Origin: Verpa conica
Lineage: Eukaryota; Ascomycota; Pezizomycetes; Pezizales; Morchellaceae
Direction: 5' to 3'
DNA length: 64,000 bases
Assembly: GCA_033030425.1 (NCBI GenBank)
Contig: JAUFSD010000025.1
Span: 868,001-932,000, forward strand
Part shown: positions 37,085-47,366 of the stretch, one piece after another
Position numbering within the stretch: the first letter of the stretch is position 1
Layout: each line of letters opens with the position of its first letter
The notes under the pieces: model-generated
The model's input: the letters and a program-made list of their open reading frames with translations, nothing else
Told to the model about the DNA's origin: nothing
The model's database searches: none
Translations under genes and position numbers: made by a program

Positions 37085-37560
37085 ATGGACGCCGAGGTTA
37101 TGAATGCCAGCACAGAGTTGAAAATTCGGATACTTGGCCGTGCAGACTGGCTATTCGGATATAACTCAAGAAATATCACAGAGCTGGCACAATCCTCGTG
37201 GCCGTCAAAAACAGGTGCCTTAGCGTCCCCCCGGGGAAAAGTCAATTACTTGCATACCTTACAATCTTGCGGCAGCTGTAGGTTCAGGAGGGTGGAGAGA
37301 ATAAGATTTTCCAAGGCTTCTATATCGACGGAAAGAGATACTTGTTTGTGAAAATTTGGAGCGGTGTTACGGTTAAGTTTACTTGCACTTACGGGATCTA
37401 CTTGAGCGAGCCTGACAGGGATTTGAAAACGATCTTCAGCCTCATCGTCACCATCCCGGAGACTGTAAGTAGAAGCACAGCATGCAAGGCTCCAGAGTTA
37501 ACTGAGACAATTAAGATGCAGGGTTTAGTGAAGATTCCCGAGTGCAGTTTTGCACTCTAA
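37085..37560 (+). CDS. Possible small protein or gene relic, two exons
   Basis: Two plus-strand frames read like real protein. The first (MDAEVMNASTELKIRI, then LGRADWLFGYNSRN) runs from an ATG at 37085. The second (GGENKIFQGFYIDGKRYLF, then VKIWSGVTVKFTCTYG) ends at 37560. Joining them through a 41-base intron at 37241-37281 (GTCAAT..CTGTAG, with cttac as a branch-like motif) keeps the frame and gives 144 residues. The first frame stays open upstream to about 36992 without an ATG, so a 5' exon may be missing. Alternatively a one-base deletion joins the frames, which would make this a decayed gene. I recognise no family. The weak donor and very short intron keep confidence low. Confidence 0.35.
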
Positions 37561-37945
37561 GTTGCCTCCGCCCCTCGGAGAATTTTTATGAGGATGACGA
37601 TGGCGATGACAGGTGGGTTGATGGGGATGCCTGATCTTCTCTCAATTGAACCTTATGGAGTTCCACCGATACTACTGACCAGGTGTTGTTTAGTGCAATG
37701 CCCCTCTATTTGTTTTAGAGGGGTTATGTTGTAGGTGCAGAATGTGCGCAGGAGGGGGAGGGGTCTTTTGTGCGCACTTTTTCAAGGCTGTTCTCTTCCC
37801 CCCCCTACTTCTCTCAAGTGATAGTATTTTCTCTCCCTCTCTTTCTCAATAGAAATTTTTTTATGGGTGTTCTGCCCAAGGTAGCAACAAAAGAACCCGG
37901 GAAAAGTCTGTATTGAAATTTAGGTAGCTAAAGTGCTTTACTGAC

Positions 37946-38064
37946 GTGTTCGGTCATAGAACGATGAAAATGGAGCATCCCGTCCGCTCTGCTGTACCCA
38001 ATCATCGTATCGCCTAGTTAGTACTGCAGTGGGTGACCATGTGGGAATCCTGGGTACTGAACTC
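37946..38064 (+). rRNA. 5S ribosomal RNA gene
   Basis: 119 bases, the normal 5S length. Conserved blocks include CATCCCGTCCGCTCT in the 5' half, CCTAGTTAGTACTGCAG and GTGGGTGACC (internal control box C region), and TGGGAATCCTGGGTACTG in the 3' half. The ends GTGTTCGGT and ACTGAACTC pair to form helix I, with one mismatch and one G-U pair. A nine-T run follows seven bases later. It is a dispersed single gene, as is usual in filamentous ascomycetes. Confidence 0.86.
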
Positions 38065-38070
38065 AATATC

Positions 38071-38079
38071 TTTTTTTTT
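38071..38079 (+). terminator. Pol III terminator of 5S rRNA
   Basis: Nine consecutive T residues just after the 5S 3' end. Confidence 0.8.
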
Positions 38080-38089
38080 GCTCAAGTAT

Positions 38090-38164
38090 TGATTGGTCCC
38101 AACACTCAACCGTTATATCGGCTATTTAGTACTGCAGTAGGTGCACTTCTGAGTGCTGAATGTA
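38090..38164 (+). pseudogene. Decayed partial 5S rRNA copy
   Basis: Immediately downstream of the 5S terminator the 3' half of the gene recurs in diverged form. The stretch tagtactgcagtaggtg (38127-38143) matches the intact gene with one change. Weaker matches lie on both sides (tatatcggcta, gtgctgaa), and a T run follows at 38171. The 5' half is absent or unrecognisable. Confidence 0.65.
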
Positions 38165-38486
38165 TTAATCTTTTTCCTTATCTTGTCCCTTGTACAACAG
38201 CCAGCTACGTTTAAGTATTAGGACTGGGGTGATCCTGGAAGAGAAGCTAGTCAACGAAACGGATATCTTTTCCAACCTATCCTCTGTAAAGAAGGAGTAA
38301 CAGATACCAGCTTGTTACGGCTTCTTACAGGCTTAACGGCCTGCATATTATCGGGGTAGATGGTATAAGTAGATGCAAGGGATTTTAGTTTCGTTGCTAG
38401 ACCTAACCTGTTAGGAAGAGCTTCTACCATTTTTAGCCTTTCTTTGGGCCAGACCGCACACCCATATTGAACTAATAGCAAAAAGC

Positions 38487-38491
38487 AAAAA
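38487..38491 (-). terminator. Pol III terminator of tRNA-Leu
   Basis: Five T residues on the minus strand directly after the discriminator base. Confidence 0.7.
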
Positions 38492-38592
38492 TGACAGGAG
38501 TGGGACTTGAACCCACGCTCGTTTCCGAACCAGGAATTGATGTTAAGAGTAAGACCTTAACCTGGCGCCATAACCAACTCGGCCATCCTGCC
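38492..38592 (-). tRNA. tRNA-Leu (AAG) with intron
   Basis: On the minus strand GGCAGGA pairs with TCCTGTC (one G-U), discriminator A. The anticodon stem CCAGG/CCTGG encloses TTAAGG with anticodon AAG at 38556-38558. A 19-base intron (38536-38554) follows position 37. A long variable arm (TTCGGAAACGA region), as expected for leucine, and the T arm GTGGGTTCAAGTCCCAC are present. Confidence 0.93.
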
Positions 38593-40006
38593 TTGATTTG
38601 CGCGGCTTACTAGCGCACTTATCAAAATTGTTAACGTGTTCTTCATTGATACGTACAAAATCTTTCTAGGGAATCCTATCCCGGAGAAGGTGCTTCTAGG
38701 ACCAAGTATTTTTGGCTGCTTAGTGGGGGGTATAGTCGGAAGAAACATGTTTATAAACAGTTGTGTTTGGTTTCGTTTTAGCGGGCGAGAAACGTACTCT
38801 TAGGCTGACTTAATATTATACTAAAGAAACGATGAAATGTAGGGTAAGAGTTGTAGTTTTTGGACTTGACTGTGTTCATAAGTCTAAGCATTCCATTATA
38901 GGTTCATGCATGAAGAGTCTCATTGGTAACACACAAATTCCCGGATAACTTGGTCATCCTTGTATACATCATCCCCCCCCCAAAGTTCTGTCGCTTCCAT
39001 GTAAGTCCCAGGATGGCAGTTTATGGCGACAGCTGCCATCAAGGTCAAACCTGGAATCCGGAAATACCTGAGGAAGGTGGTTGTCCGTGATTGATTGGAT
39101 GCAGCATTCCGTATACGTCAGCTTTGTCTGAGAGTGACATACCATGACGCGCACGGACCATACGGCCATCATTCGGCAGATCTCACCGCCAGTCAGAACC
39201 AAGATTCATTCACGACTAATCGGCGCTCAAAGACCTGGAGCCCGGGCCACGGCACAAACCTGGGAGAAATTGTGTATGAGACTGCACGGCCTTGATAGAG
39301 AGCCTTGCACTCCCCCACCCCCCCCTTCTCCAGCCACTAGGACACGCGCAGACTGTGGGTGGTTGTTGATGCCTATTTGGAAAGGGGGAAAAAAAAGCCC
39401 GTCACAGCTGCAAGGGAGCGGCTGTAACACTGAATGATATTCGGGTTTTTTCGTTCGTTGAAGGTAGATATCCGGTTGGAGTGGCTCGTGAGGCTATCTA
39501 GAACCTGTTTTTTTCATGAGAATCATTGATTGTGTCGAGTGACACGTCATGATTTGTCTAATAATAGTTGAAAAGCCGGTGGGGGGGGGGCTCTTGAGTT
39601 CATGTAATCTGCCGATAGGTTTCGGAAAATTTTCAACTCGGTAAGTTTAGCGAAAGACAACTCATCTTCTGGGAAACAAATTGAATTGTTTGAACCGGAA
39701 ATGCATCTTATTGACAGCATGGCAGTGGCAGTGTCACCGCTGTCGAACAGCGAACGCCAAGTCCCAGCGCAGAGAGGCTCAGCTGAAACACCTAACCCTG
39801 GACACATCATCGAATAGGACTGCGTATGTTAAACGTTAAAAGAAAGCAGGGGATCTCGCTTATCTTTCTCTTCCTCTTCCTCTTCCCTTCTCTCTAATCC
39901 TCATCTTCTCCACCCTTAATCTTACCTACTTTTTATCCTTTGATACTGGTTATCCAAAGGACATTATACCACTTGACTTATAGTTTCTGTTTTTTTTTTT
40001 TTCATC
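38593..40006. other. Intergenic spacer
   Basis: About 1.4 kb with no supported gene. The end near 39850-39900 is CT-rich (cttcctcttcctcttccc) and is probably the promoter and leader of the downstream gene. Confidence 0.45.
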
Positions 40007-40100
40007 GTAAGTATTCCTTATCCCCCCCTCCTCATTTTCATCTATAGGACCTTTGCTAAAATCAAAAAAATCATTTAGTATTGCCTTCTATCAACCGGCG

Positions 40101-42686
40101 ATGTCAGGCCTTCTTCCCCCTCCTACGGGAGCTGGTGGTGGTGAAAAGGCAAGCAACACTAATGCTTTGTTCGAAGGGAGTGGTGCTGGCTCACCCTCCA
40201 AGAGCAGCAAGCTCTCGGACCGTAAACACTTTTTTGAGACTCCAGCCTCGCAGCTTTCAATCAGCACAGATCTATCGAAGCAGGAGAGATCCAGTGGCAA
40301 TAGGCCTAGTGTCAGTGATGTGGGTATGTCACCTGTGAGGGATTCTGTTGGAAAGTTGGTGCACCCCCAGAAGGAGAGTCCTCGTTTTTCTGAAGATATC
40401 CAACGGGATGATTGTAACAACTTACCATCAGGCCAAAGAGCTGCAAAAGCAGGCACGAGAGGCGTTTCCCAGGATGCAGATGAGGGAAGGAAAAAAAATA
40501 GATGGGATTCTGCTCGGGCTAGGTTAGGAAGTGTGGTGTCAGCAAGACATAACATCAGGGGCAGTCTATCTGGAAGTAGAAAGAACAGTGCTGGCCCTAG
40601 AGTTGACCATCTGATGAATGATCTCAACTCAAGGGAGTCCGAGTCTAGAGCTATGAAGCCGCCTTCGTCTCATGAGTCGGGTCATCAGTCTCCACATCCA
40701 CCGAATCCCACTGCTGCTACCTCATCAACAGACAGCACATTCCCGGTCCGATCCTCTCAAGCCTCCATAGGCGCAGCGACAAATTCCAGTCCTTCAAGGC
40801 TTTCAAGTAAATTTGCATCTTGGAGGAGTCATCGGAATGGTCGTGGTAGGGAATCACCACAGGGGCAGGAAGGCACCACTAGTTCAATTGAAGATGAGCA
40901 ATTTAGATCGGCCTCATCACCACCATCTCGGGGATTCAGGATTAGGGTCAATAGATTTCTGCGGTCTGGAAAGCATTCTACATCCTCAACCGCATCACCA
41001 GCTTCGAGTGCTTTGGCTGCACCAGGTTCTGAGCCTGAACATCTGGAATCTCTGGCGTCTACCCCGGCTCAGACGCCCCCTCACCATTCCTCAGAAGAGT
41101 CTTCTACAGTTCGAGAATCGTCAAGACATGGGTCTAGGTTTAGGAGGGTAGTGCGAAGGGGGGTTGCCTCTGCGCGTAGGAGGGTATCAGTGCCGTTTTT
41201 GTCGACACACCCGGTGTCTAATGACGCTTCCTTATCTGTTGCGGAAGTTATTAAACCCCCTGAAAGACCACAGACCGCTCCTCTGGAAAAGCGTGGAGGA
41301 CCTTTGAGAAGCCCCGGTGGATCTCAATTTATACTTAGTGGCGAACCAGGTCATGACTTCCTCCCATCTGAAGCAAAGAGTGTGGCACCCAACTACTCTG
41401 TACCGCCGATTATTACCGAAAATCCCGAACCGGAAGAGTGGCTTGGGCGAGACTTTGAAGGAATCTCGATGATTCAGTCTCACCCGCCTTTGTCCCCCCC
41501 TGGGATGGAAGAGTCGCCTCCAATATCTCCATGGATAAAAGCAGTAGATGGAAGTAAGGAATGGTTGAGATTGACTTCAGAGCCTCCCACTTTACCAGAA
41601 ATCGAATCTGTGGCCCCGTTTGCAACTGGCGAACTGACAACACGGGACTATGCTACTGCAAAAGCTCCTGGTGGTGGACAGAATCTATACTGGACTGTAG
41701 CCTCAGGCTCGAGTACAAGTAGAATTGATCAAGGACAAACTATCGACAAAGGGAAAGGAAAGGCTGAATTGAGCGATACTGACCACCTTAGGCCGCCTGA
41801 GGATGGTCATTATCTTGAAGATAACAGCGGAAAGTCGATAGAAGTTTTGGAGGAGGAGAAAAGAAGAAAAAGCAGAGATACTGGCATCATGGGCCTTGAT
41901 CCGGAGGTCACCTACAGAAGTGATCCTCCTGCGATTTTAGGCCTAGGAGTAGAAGATGACGAAGGTGAGTTCACCTATGCATCTGCGATGCGTGAAATCG
42001 CAGGGCTAGATAGAATCCCTAAACGTCCCTCTCCTGATGATGATGCCGATTTGGATGATGTGAGTGTGCCTTTGCCCGAGTGTGATTATGATTTTCCACT
42101 CCCGAGTTTTCGCTTTAGTATGCTAGCAGAGCCATCGCCATCATCTAACGAGCTGGACGCGAGTCCCTGCACAGCATCATCGAGCTCATCACAACAAGCA
42201 TCTGGCCCAGCACCCACCTTTGTGGGGTTAGTTTCGACACGTACCCAGGTCGCCACCACTGCCCTCACTACTACTACCACGACCACACGCACCGCGACCG
42301 CAGCTAGCACGGCACCTTCTACTTCTGCTTCTGTCTCCCCTCCTAATCTTTCTCCCCATCACTATCAGATGTTATTGAGCTCGAAGAGACCTTATCTGTT
42401 TGTGTTGCAGGAACTTTCATCGGGGGTATATGTCAAGATCACGCCGCAAAATAATTCAAGTCCTGTTTCTAGGAGTATGAGTACTGTGTCTCAGAGCTAT
42501 CCTGAGACGCCAGCGCCGAGTCAGACAAGCCCTGATTCTGCAAGGAGTCCTGTTAGTGCTAGGTTTGTCAACGGTAATGGACTGTTGGCTTATAGCCCGG
42601 AAACGCAAGAAGAAGACGAAAAAGTTGAGGATGAAGAGGTGGAAAGGAAAAGAAAGAAGGGGAATGGAAAAGAGAAGAAAAAATAA
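40101..42686 (+). CDS. Large disordered Ser/Pro-rich protein, unknown function
   Basis: An open frame of 861 residues from the ATG at 40101 (MSGLLPPPTGAGGGEKAS). The frame is open slightly further upstream but only from a TTG. A likely 5' UTR intron at 40007-40047 (GTAAGT..CTATAG) precedes it. Composition is rich in Ser, Pro, Arg and Gly with many S-P and R-x-x-S sites. A basic patch (RFRRVVRRGVASARRRVSVPF) lies near 350-375. A structured-looking segment YLFVLQELSSGVYVKITP comes late, after a Thr run of about ten residues near 725. The end is acidic then Lys-rich (EVERKRKKGNGKEKKK). No catalytic domain, signal peptide or membrane span is seen. Probably a phosphoregulated scaffold, but that is inference from composition. 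Coding status is firm because of the 2.6 kb frame. Confidence 0.85.
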   Translation: MSGLLPPPTGAGGGEKASNTNALFEGSGAGSPSKSSKLSDRKHFFETPASQLSISTDLSKQERSSGNRPSVSDVGMSPVRDSVGKLVHPQKESPRFSEDIQRDDCNNLPSGQRAAKAGTRGVSQDADEGRKKNRWDSARARLGSVVSARHNIRGSLSGSRKNSAGPRVDHLMNDLNSRESESRAMKPPSSHESGHQSPHPPNPTAATSSTDSTFPVRSSQASIGAATNSSPSRLSSKFASWRSHRNGRGRESPQGQEGTTSSIEDEQFRSASSPPSRGFRIRVNRFLRSGKHSTSSTASPASSALAAPGSEPEHLESLASTPAQTPPHHSSEESSTVRESSRHGSRFRRVVRRGVASARRRVSVPFLSTHPVSNDASLSVAEVIKPPERPQTAPLEKRGGPLRSPGGSQFILSGEPGHDFLPSEAKSVAPNYSVPPIITENPEPEEWLGRDFEGISMIQSHPPLSPPGMEESPPISPWIKAVDGSKEWLRLTSEPPTLPEIESVAPFATGELTTRDYATAKAPGGGQNLYWTVASGSSTSRIDQGQTIDKGKGKAELSDTDHLRPPEDGHYLEDNSGKSIEVLEEEKRRKSRDTGIMGLDPEVTYRSDPPAILGLGVEDDEGEFTYASAMREIAGLDRIPKRPSPDDDADLDDVSVPLPECDYDFPLPSFRFSMLAEPSPSSNELDASPCTASSSSSQQASGPAPTFVGLVSTRTQVATTALTTTTTTTRTATAASTAPSTSASVSPPNLSPHHYQMLLSSKRPYLFVLQELSSGVYVKITPQNNSSPVSRSMSTVSQSYPETPAPSQTSPDSARSPVSARFVNGNGLLAYSPETQEEDEKVEDEEVERKRKKGNGKEKKK

Positions 42687-43990
42687 AGATGTATGGGTTT
42701 ACTTGACTCTAGTCTGCGTCAGCGCGAGCTATTAGCTTGCAGTAACCGGAAGGAGCTGTTGATCCTCCTTCCCCTTCCCCTTTCCCTTTGCAGTTTTCTT
42801 TGCAGTTTTCTATGGGGCGGCATTAAGGATTGGTATGAATCATGCGGCAGGAAAGCCGCGAATAGGATTACCACCTGATAATGGAAGAAATGGAGTCACT
42901 AGCTGCAGAACCTGGTTCTGTGTCCGATCCGGTGATTGTGAGTGATAGCTGGTGATTCTTGATGCCAGGGCATCGATGTGATGGCATGATACTTTGGCCC
43001 CATCGGTGACTTCGGCAAGGTACATTGTCACCTACCCAATTCTCCCTATCCGGTTTCCGCTCCCTCCTACATTCATTTCCCTGTTTTATTACCTCTCCCT
43101 TCTCGATTCTTATTTCTTTCGTTGTAAACTGCACTGCGGATAAATGAGCCTTAGTATCTCAGTAAGTACGAGGCTATTGGTCGTATTTGAGAGCTACCGC
43201 TCATTCGCTTGCATTTTCATATGTCTTGTCTTGCTTGTAGGTGGGGTTAGAGTTAGCGTATCCTTCATTTGACGAGTTTTTTTCTTTGTTTGTTGATGGT
43301 TACGTATGTGTACGTTTACGAATAACGAATAACGATTTTGATGAAAATTTGCTGTGATAGAAATTTTGATGTGGCTCTCAAGTGCATTCTGCTTTGTGCA
43401 ATTGCGGAGTCGCGGTCTTGGCTGATGACAAATTATTGGTGTTATTAATTGCGCAACTAATTATAAACCGCGTGAAATCTACAGGGGTTTTGGTGGCTTT
43501 GGGAGTGGGAACATCTTATTTTCAAGAAATTTCCTGGGGCGTTAGAAGAGCCGTAAAAAGCTAAGAGACTAACTTAAGATAGCTATTTTATAATAATGAA
43601 AACTAGGAGTAGATTGCGCCACTACTGAACCGCCGGCTATATAGTAATATGGTGTGACATATTAAGGTAATCGCTCGTGACGAGCTCCACTACTCGAACC
43701 CTAACGTGAGACACTGATGATCAAGATATAAAAAATCTCCGGATTAATTATAATCGGAATCAATCAGGTAGTATGTTTGGTTGTAAGCTTCTGAGTACGA
43801 TGTAGCGGGTATGCTATTGTCATTCTACGTAAGGAGGGGGGATGGTTGGTGGAGTGGTAAATTTTATATTATAATACTAGAGATTCTCTGTCAAGGTACA
43901 TTATTACCTACTTATATGTAGTAAGGTCCCTACACCCTGTTTCCGTACTTCTTTGAGGAAAAACTTTCCAGCCTGTACTCTAGGTGTAAA
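42687..43990. other. Intergenic spacer
   Basis: 3' flank of the disordered-protein gene. The phrase ttgcagttttct is directly repeated near 42788 and 42800. No gene is supported. Confidence 0.4.
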
Positions 43991-44166
43991 GTATACCCCC
44001 CCCCTATAAGAATATTGTGTACAAGAATAATCCCTCTATAAGAATATGCATTCTCGGTCCCAACTAGATCAAGATTAAATTGCCTCGATTTATAAGAATA
44101 TTCACCTTGTAAGGGTACTGATATTCAGTCCTAAGCGTATTCTTATAGGAAGAGTCTGCTGTATAC
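43991..44166. mobile_element. MITE-like element with terminal inverted repeats
   Basis: A segment of about 176 bases is bounded by gtatac on both ends. Inside these, cctataagaata at 44004 is matched by its inverse tattcttatagg at 44138-44149. The same core recurs internally (tataagaata near 44035 and 44091), a sub-terminal pattern common in non-autonomous Tc1/mariner or pogo-type elements. No coding capacity. The family name is inference. Confidence 0.6.
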
Positions 44167-45641
44167 CTTGCCGATGCCATCGGACTCTAAATAATACTAG
44201 CAAGATGTTTATGGTGTATGTATTTCGCTAGGATACAATATCGCCAAATTCCACGAAAGTCGATTGGATATTTTTATTCTTTTTCGTGGTCTATGTGTAA
44301 CTCGCCTATTCAGGATTAATATCAGCTGTATGTGGAGGTTTCGGTTTTTTCCCATCAGTTGATTAAATTTGAGGGTTTTCCTAGTTGGTTTGGATTTTGT
44401 TATTGGAAATTGATATTGGAAAGATTGGTTTCTATTGCTTATGAGGGAGAACTACTTCCTGTGGCGGTTCTTTAAATAGGGATTTAAATGAGACGGCATA
44501 GTCCTCTATGTGACCGGGCCAGTAACCGCCATAGTAATTGATGTTTGTGGCTGGGTCAGTCTAGTTCTTAGCCAGGGTTGGCCCATTTATACCTCTGGGT
44601 TTTTAAATGTATTTTTCGGTAATCTTCGTTAGGGATAAAGGTAATCCCTTAGAGCTGGGGGATTAGGCTCTTTGAGGTATGATTTCTTCGATACTAATTA
44701 AGGAGAGTATGCGTAGGCAATGAATGAGAAGAGGAAGAGGAAGAGGGGAGAGACGGGAAAAGGGGTTTATATAGTAGAGTTGCGGTGGCTTCAAACAAGT
44801 TGGATTTGTATCGGCTAAAAAAACCAATTTGGGCTCAGAGCCATCAAAGCCCCCTTAGAAACCGAAAGCAATGACTAGCCTCCATAGGAGTACTTAATAG
44901 TATCTAAAAAGGCCTCAATTCTAGCTATATCTTAAATGAAAGCTCTACTGGTATTATTTAGAGTTTAGTGGCATCTGGAAGTTACGTGCCTTTTCTTAAA
45001 TGGTGTTGTCGTTCGAGGGGGAACACGGCGCGTGGTTTAAGTCTCTTGATGCGTATGTTAGCGCTAGCATTCATATTATTTTTGTTATTGGAGGATGTCA
45101 CGGTTATCTTCTAAAGTTAATCTTAGCATAGATTGCTGTGATAGATATAGACCCCCCGTTCTCAGTAGACAATGTTTCCTTACCCCACGAAATGTTGATT
45201 TCAGCAAGAGCATTTGAAATAGAATCCTATGGCCTGTATTAGTCTCGTTCCCATCCCTAGATTTCATTTTCTGCGTAGCACCGTAGGGTCTGGTGCGCTT
45301 ACCCCTCCGAGCTTGGCTAGTTCGCGTCTCGGCATATTTCATGGCTCGGAGACCCTCGGAGAAGTTAGGGCACCTCTCGAGGAAACTCTGGTACTACTCG
45401 GAAGTGCTCTGAGCTTATTAGCCTAGACCCACGATACCTAATACTTCTCAATACTTTATTGGAAGTAAAATACTGAAGGCTTAATTTGATGAAGAAACCA
45501 AAGAACATGATCCATAAACTAGTAACTATCCTGAGTATTTATTTCCTCTATTGCTCCCTTTCCATTGTATATAATAAAATAATTCCTCTATACTGTTGGC
45601 TTAATTATTTGGCCGACTGTGCAATAAAATCCTTGTCAAAT
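44167..45641. other. Intergenic spacer
   Basis: No supported gene. Several small frames have no coding character. A gaagaggaagaggaagagggg purine tract lies at about 44728-44749. Confidence 0.4.
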
Positions 45642-45793
45642 GTCCTCAGTTACCCAATTTGGTAAATGAGGATAGTAGTTGGTGTAATATGAAATCCCGG
45701 TATCCTCATTTACCCAATTTGGTAAATGAGGACAGTAGTTGGTGTAATATGAAATCCCGGTGTCCTCAGTTACCCAATTGAGTAAATGAGGAC
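45642..45793 (+). repeat. 60-base tandem repeat carrying a hairpin in every unit
   Basis: Two and a half units at exactly 60-base spacing (cores starting near 45644, 45704 and 45764). Each core is a palindrome of about 30 bases: tcctcagttacc or tcctcatttacc, a short loop caattt, then ggtaaatgagga. The linker gtagttggtgtaatatgaaa is identical between the first two units. Confidence 0.9.
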
Positions 45794-47045
45794 AACCATC
45801 AACTTAAAGCGGTAATTGTGAACTTCTTGTAGATTTCAACAAAATATCATATTTGCTATATTATAGTACTGTAGACCCTAGAAGACTTACTCTCCGAGCC
45901 TTTTTCGGGCATATTATTTTTCTCCGAGCCTTGTGGAAAATAATTTTGGAGCTGAAAAAGTGCTCCCCGAGCCCCCTAGGGACCTCTAAACGCTACGGAG
46001 ACTTTCGGGGTGGCCCCGAGGCGTCTCGGAACTACTTATCCAGGCCCTATGGTGCTGCGTAACAAAGAAAACTGGGGCTGGGCACGAGACTAGGCCTGTA
46101 GTCGTCTAGACAAGAGCCCCCGGAGGACCCATAGCACACATTGATAGAACTTAGGGACCATTCTATCTTACCCTTCCGTATTGATACTGTCTTCCATTCA
46201 CATTCCCGTCCCTCAAAGTACCCTCAATAAAGCCTCGTGACATATCTCCACCGTCTAGTTTCTCAAATACTAAACCATAATCCTGGGTTTCTATAAAATG
46301 TTGAAATAGCCCATGCCGCGCTAGTGTCACTCTCGTGGTGAAAACGTTATGTGGTACATCTGATAGATTGTGATTTTACCGAAATGGAAGCATCTAAAAT
46401 ATTCGAGTATAATTCTCAATCACATTTTAGCGAGTTTTTTGAAGTTTTGTTCCTATTTCTCTGGCTATTTCTCTGGCTATTTCTCTGGCTATGTTGAAAC
46501 GCAACCCACTAATCCTTTTTCATGGGCGCTAAAACTTATTGCACATCCGGTGCTGGCCCCAGATATACTTTGTATACCTGAGAAATACGTCAGTATTTTT
46601 GGGGATAAAGCCTCCTTTGGCCCCCACGGAAAAGAGTCGGTGTGTCACACTAGATTAGGCGATCGGGTGATAATCTATGAAGTTCGAATATGTTTCAGGA
46701 GATGCAGGGAGCAAGAAACCGGCCACACCAAAGGGTAATAGCAGTGGGATGTTTATACTTAGCGATAAAGAAGCTTGGAAACATAAAGAAGTAATCAATA
46801 AGAGTCACTGGAATAGTATGGAGAAATGTGGGGCTTTTCCCTTTTATCTTTCGGTTTTCTAGTTTGTGACTCTAAGTATATATTTGATACACCCCCCCCT
46901 CCGTCATCTTGTAAAACACAACCATCTAAATCTAAGATAGTCTCAAATCAGTATTCATCTCGAGAAAGTATAGCTTATCCCCAAAATCCATCTATTATCT
47001 CCGTAACTTATACTAAGATATAAAATAGCAAATAATCACGCTAAA
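45794..47045. other. Intergenic spacer with possible coding relics
   Basis: Plus-strand frames at 46370-46738 and 46677-46862 (EYVSGDAGSKKPATPKGNSS) overlap in different frames. They may be remnants or exons of an unrecognised gene, but no consistent model emerges. A 12-base unit (ctatttctctgg) is repeated three times at 46453-46488. Confidence 0.35.
46453..46488 (+). repeat. Three tandem 12-base units
   Basis: ctatttctctgg is repeated three times perfectly. Confidence 0.9.
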
Positions 47046-47366
47046 ATGAGCCCCCACCAAGAACGCAAACCCGAAAACAGACGAAAGTCTCAGTGGAATC
47101 TCCAGCCACCAATCAAGCAATCTGGGCCCACGGAGCTCGCGAATCCCCCGAAACCAAAGAACTACGTAACTGGGGCTACGACTGCATTTACAAAAGCACT
47201 GAGTAATGTGACCGTAGCTCAAGCAGCCGCCCTGGATCGGGAAAGGAGAGTTAATGAGATGTATCCTAATACCCAAAGGATTCTCTTTCAAGCTGAGATT
47301 GCTGAAAAGAAGAGACAAGCGGATGTGGAGCAGAGTGGGGAGGTAGGTACTGAGGAAGGACAGTAG
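47046..47366 (+). CDS. Hypothetical small helical protein
   Basis: A 106-residue frame from an ATG at 47046 with balanced, protein-like composition. The N-terminus is basic and polar (MSPHQERKPENRRKSQWN). A central part, TGATTAFTKALSNVTVAQAA, is followed by a charged probable helix (LDRERRVNEMYPNTQRILFQ, then AEIAEKKRQADVE). There is no signal peptide or membrane segment and I recognise no family. The stop TAG is at 47364-47366. It may be a stand-alone gene or the last exon of one whose upstream exons lie at 46.4-46.9 kb. Confidence 0.45.
   Translation: MSPHQERKPENRRKSQWNLQPPIKQSGPTELANPPKPKNYVTGATTAFTKALSNVTVAQAAALDRERRVNEMYPNTQRILFQAEIAEKKRQADVEQSGEVGTEEGQ

Noticed and set aside
38251..38481. 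Minus-strand frame with VQYGCAVWPKERLKMVEAL, reminiscent of the C-terminal part of LINE reverse transcriptases
   Set aside because: Only about ten positions resemble the pattern, no catalytic motif or poly-A tail is present, and no flanking frame continues it.
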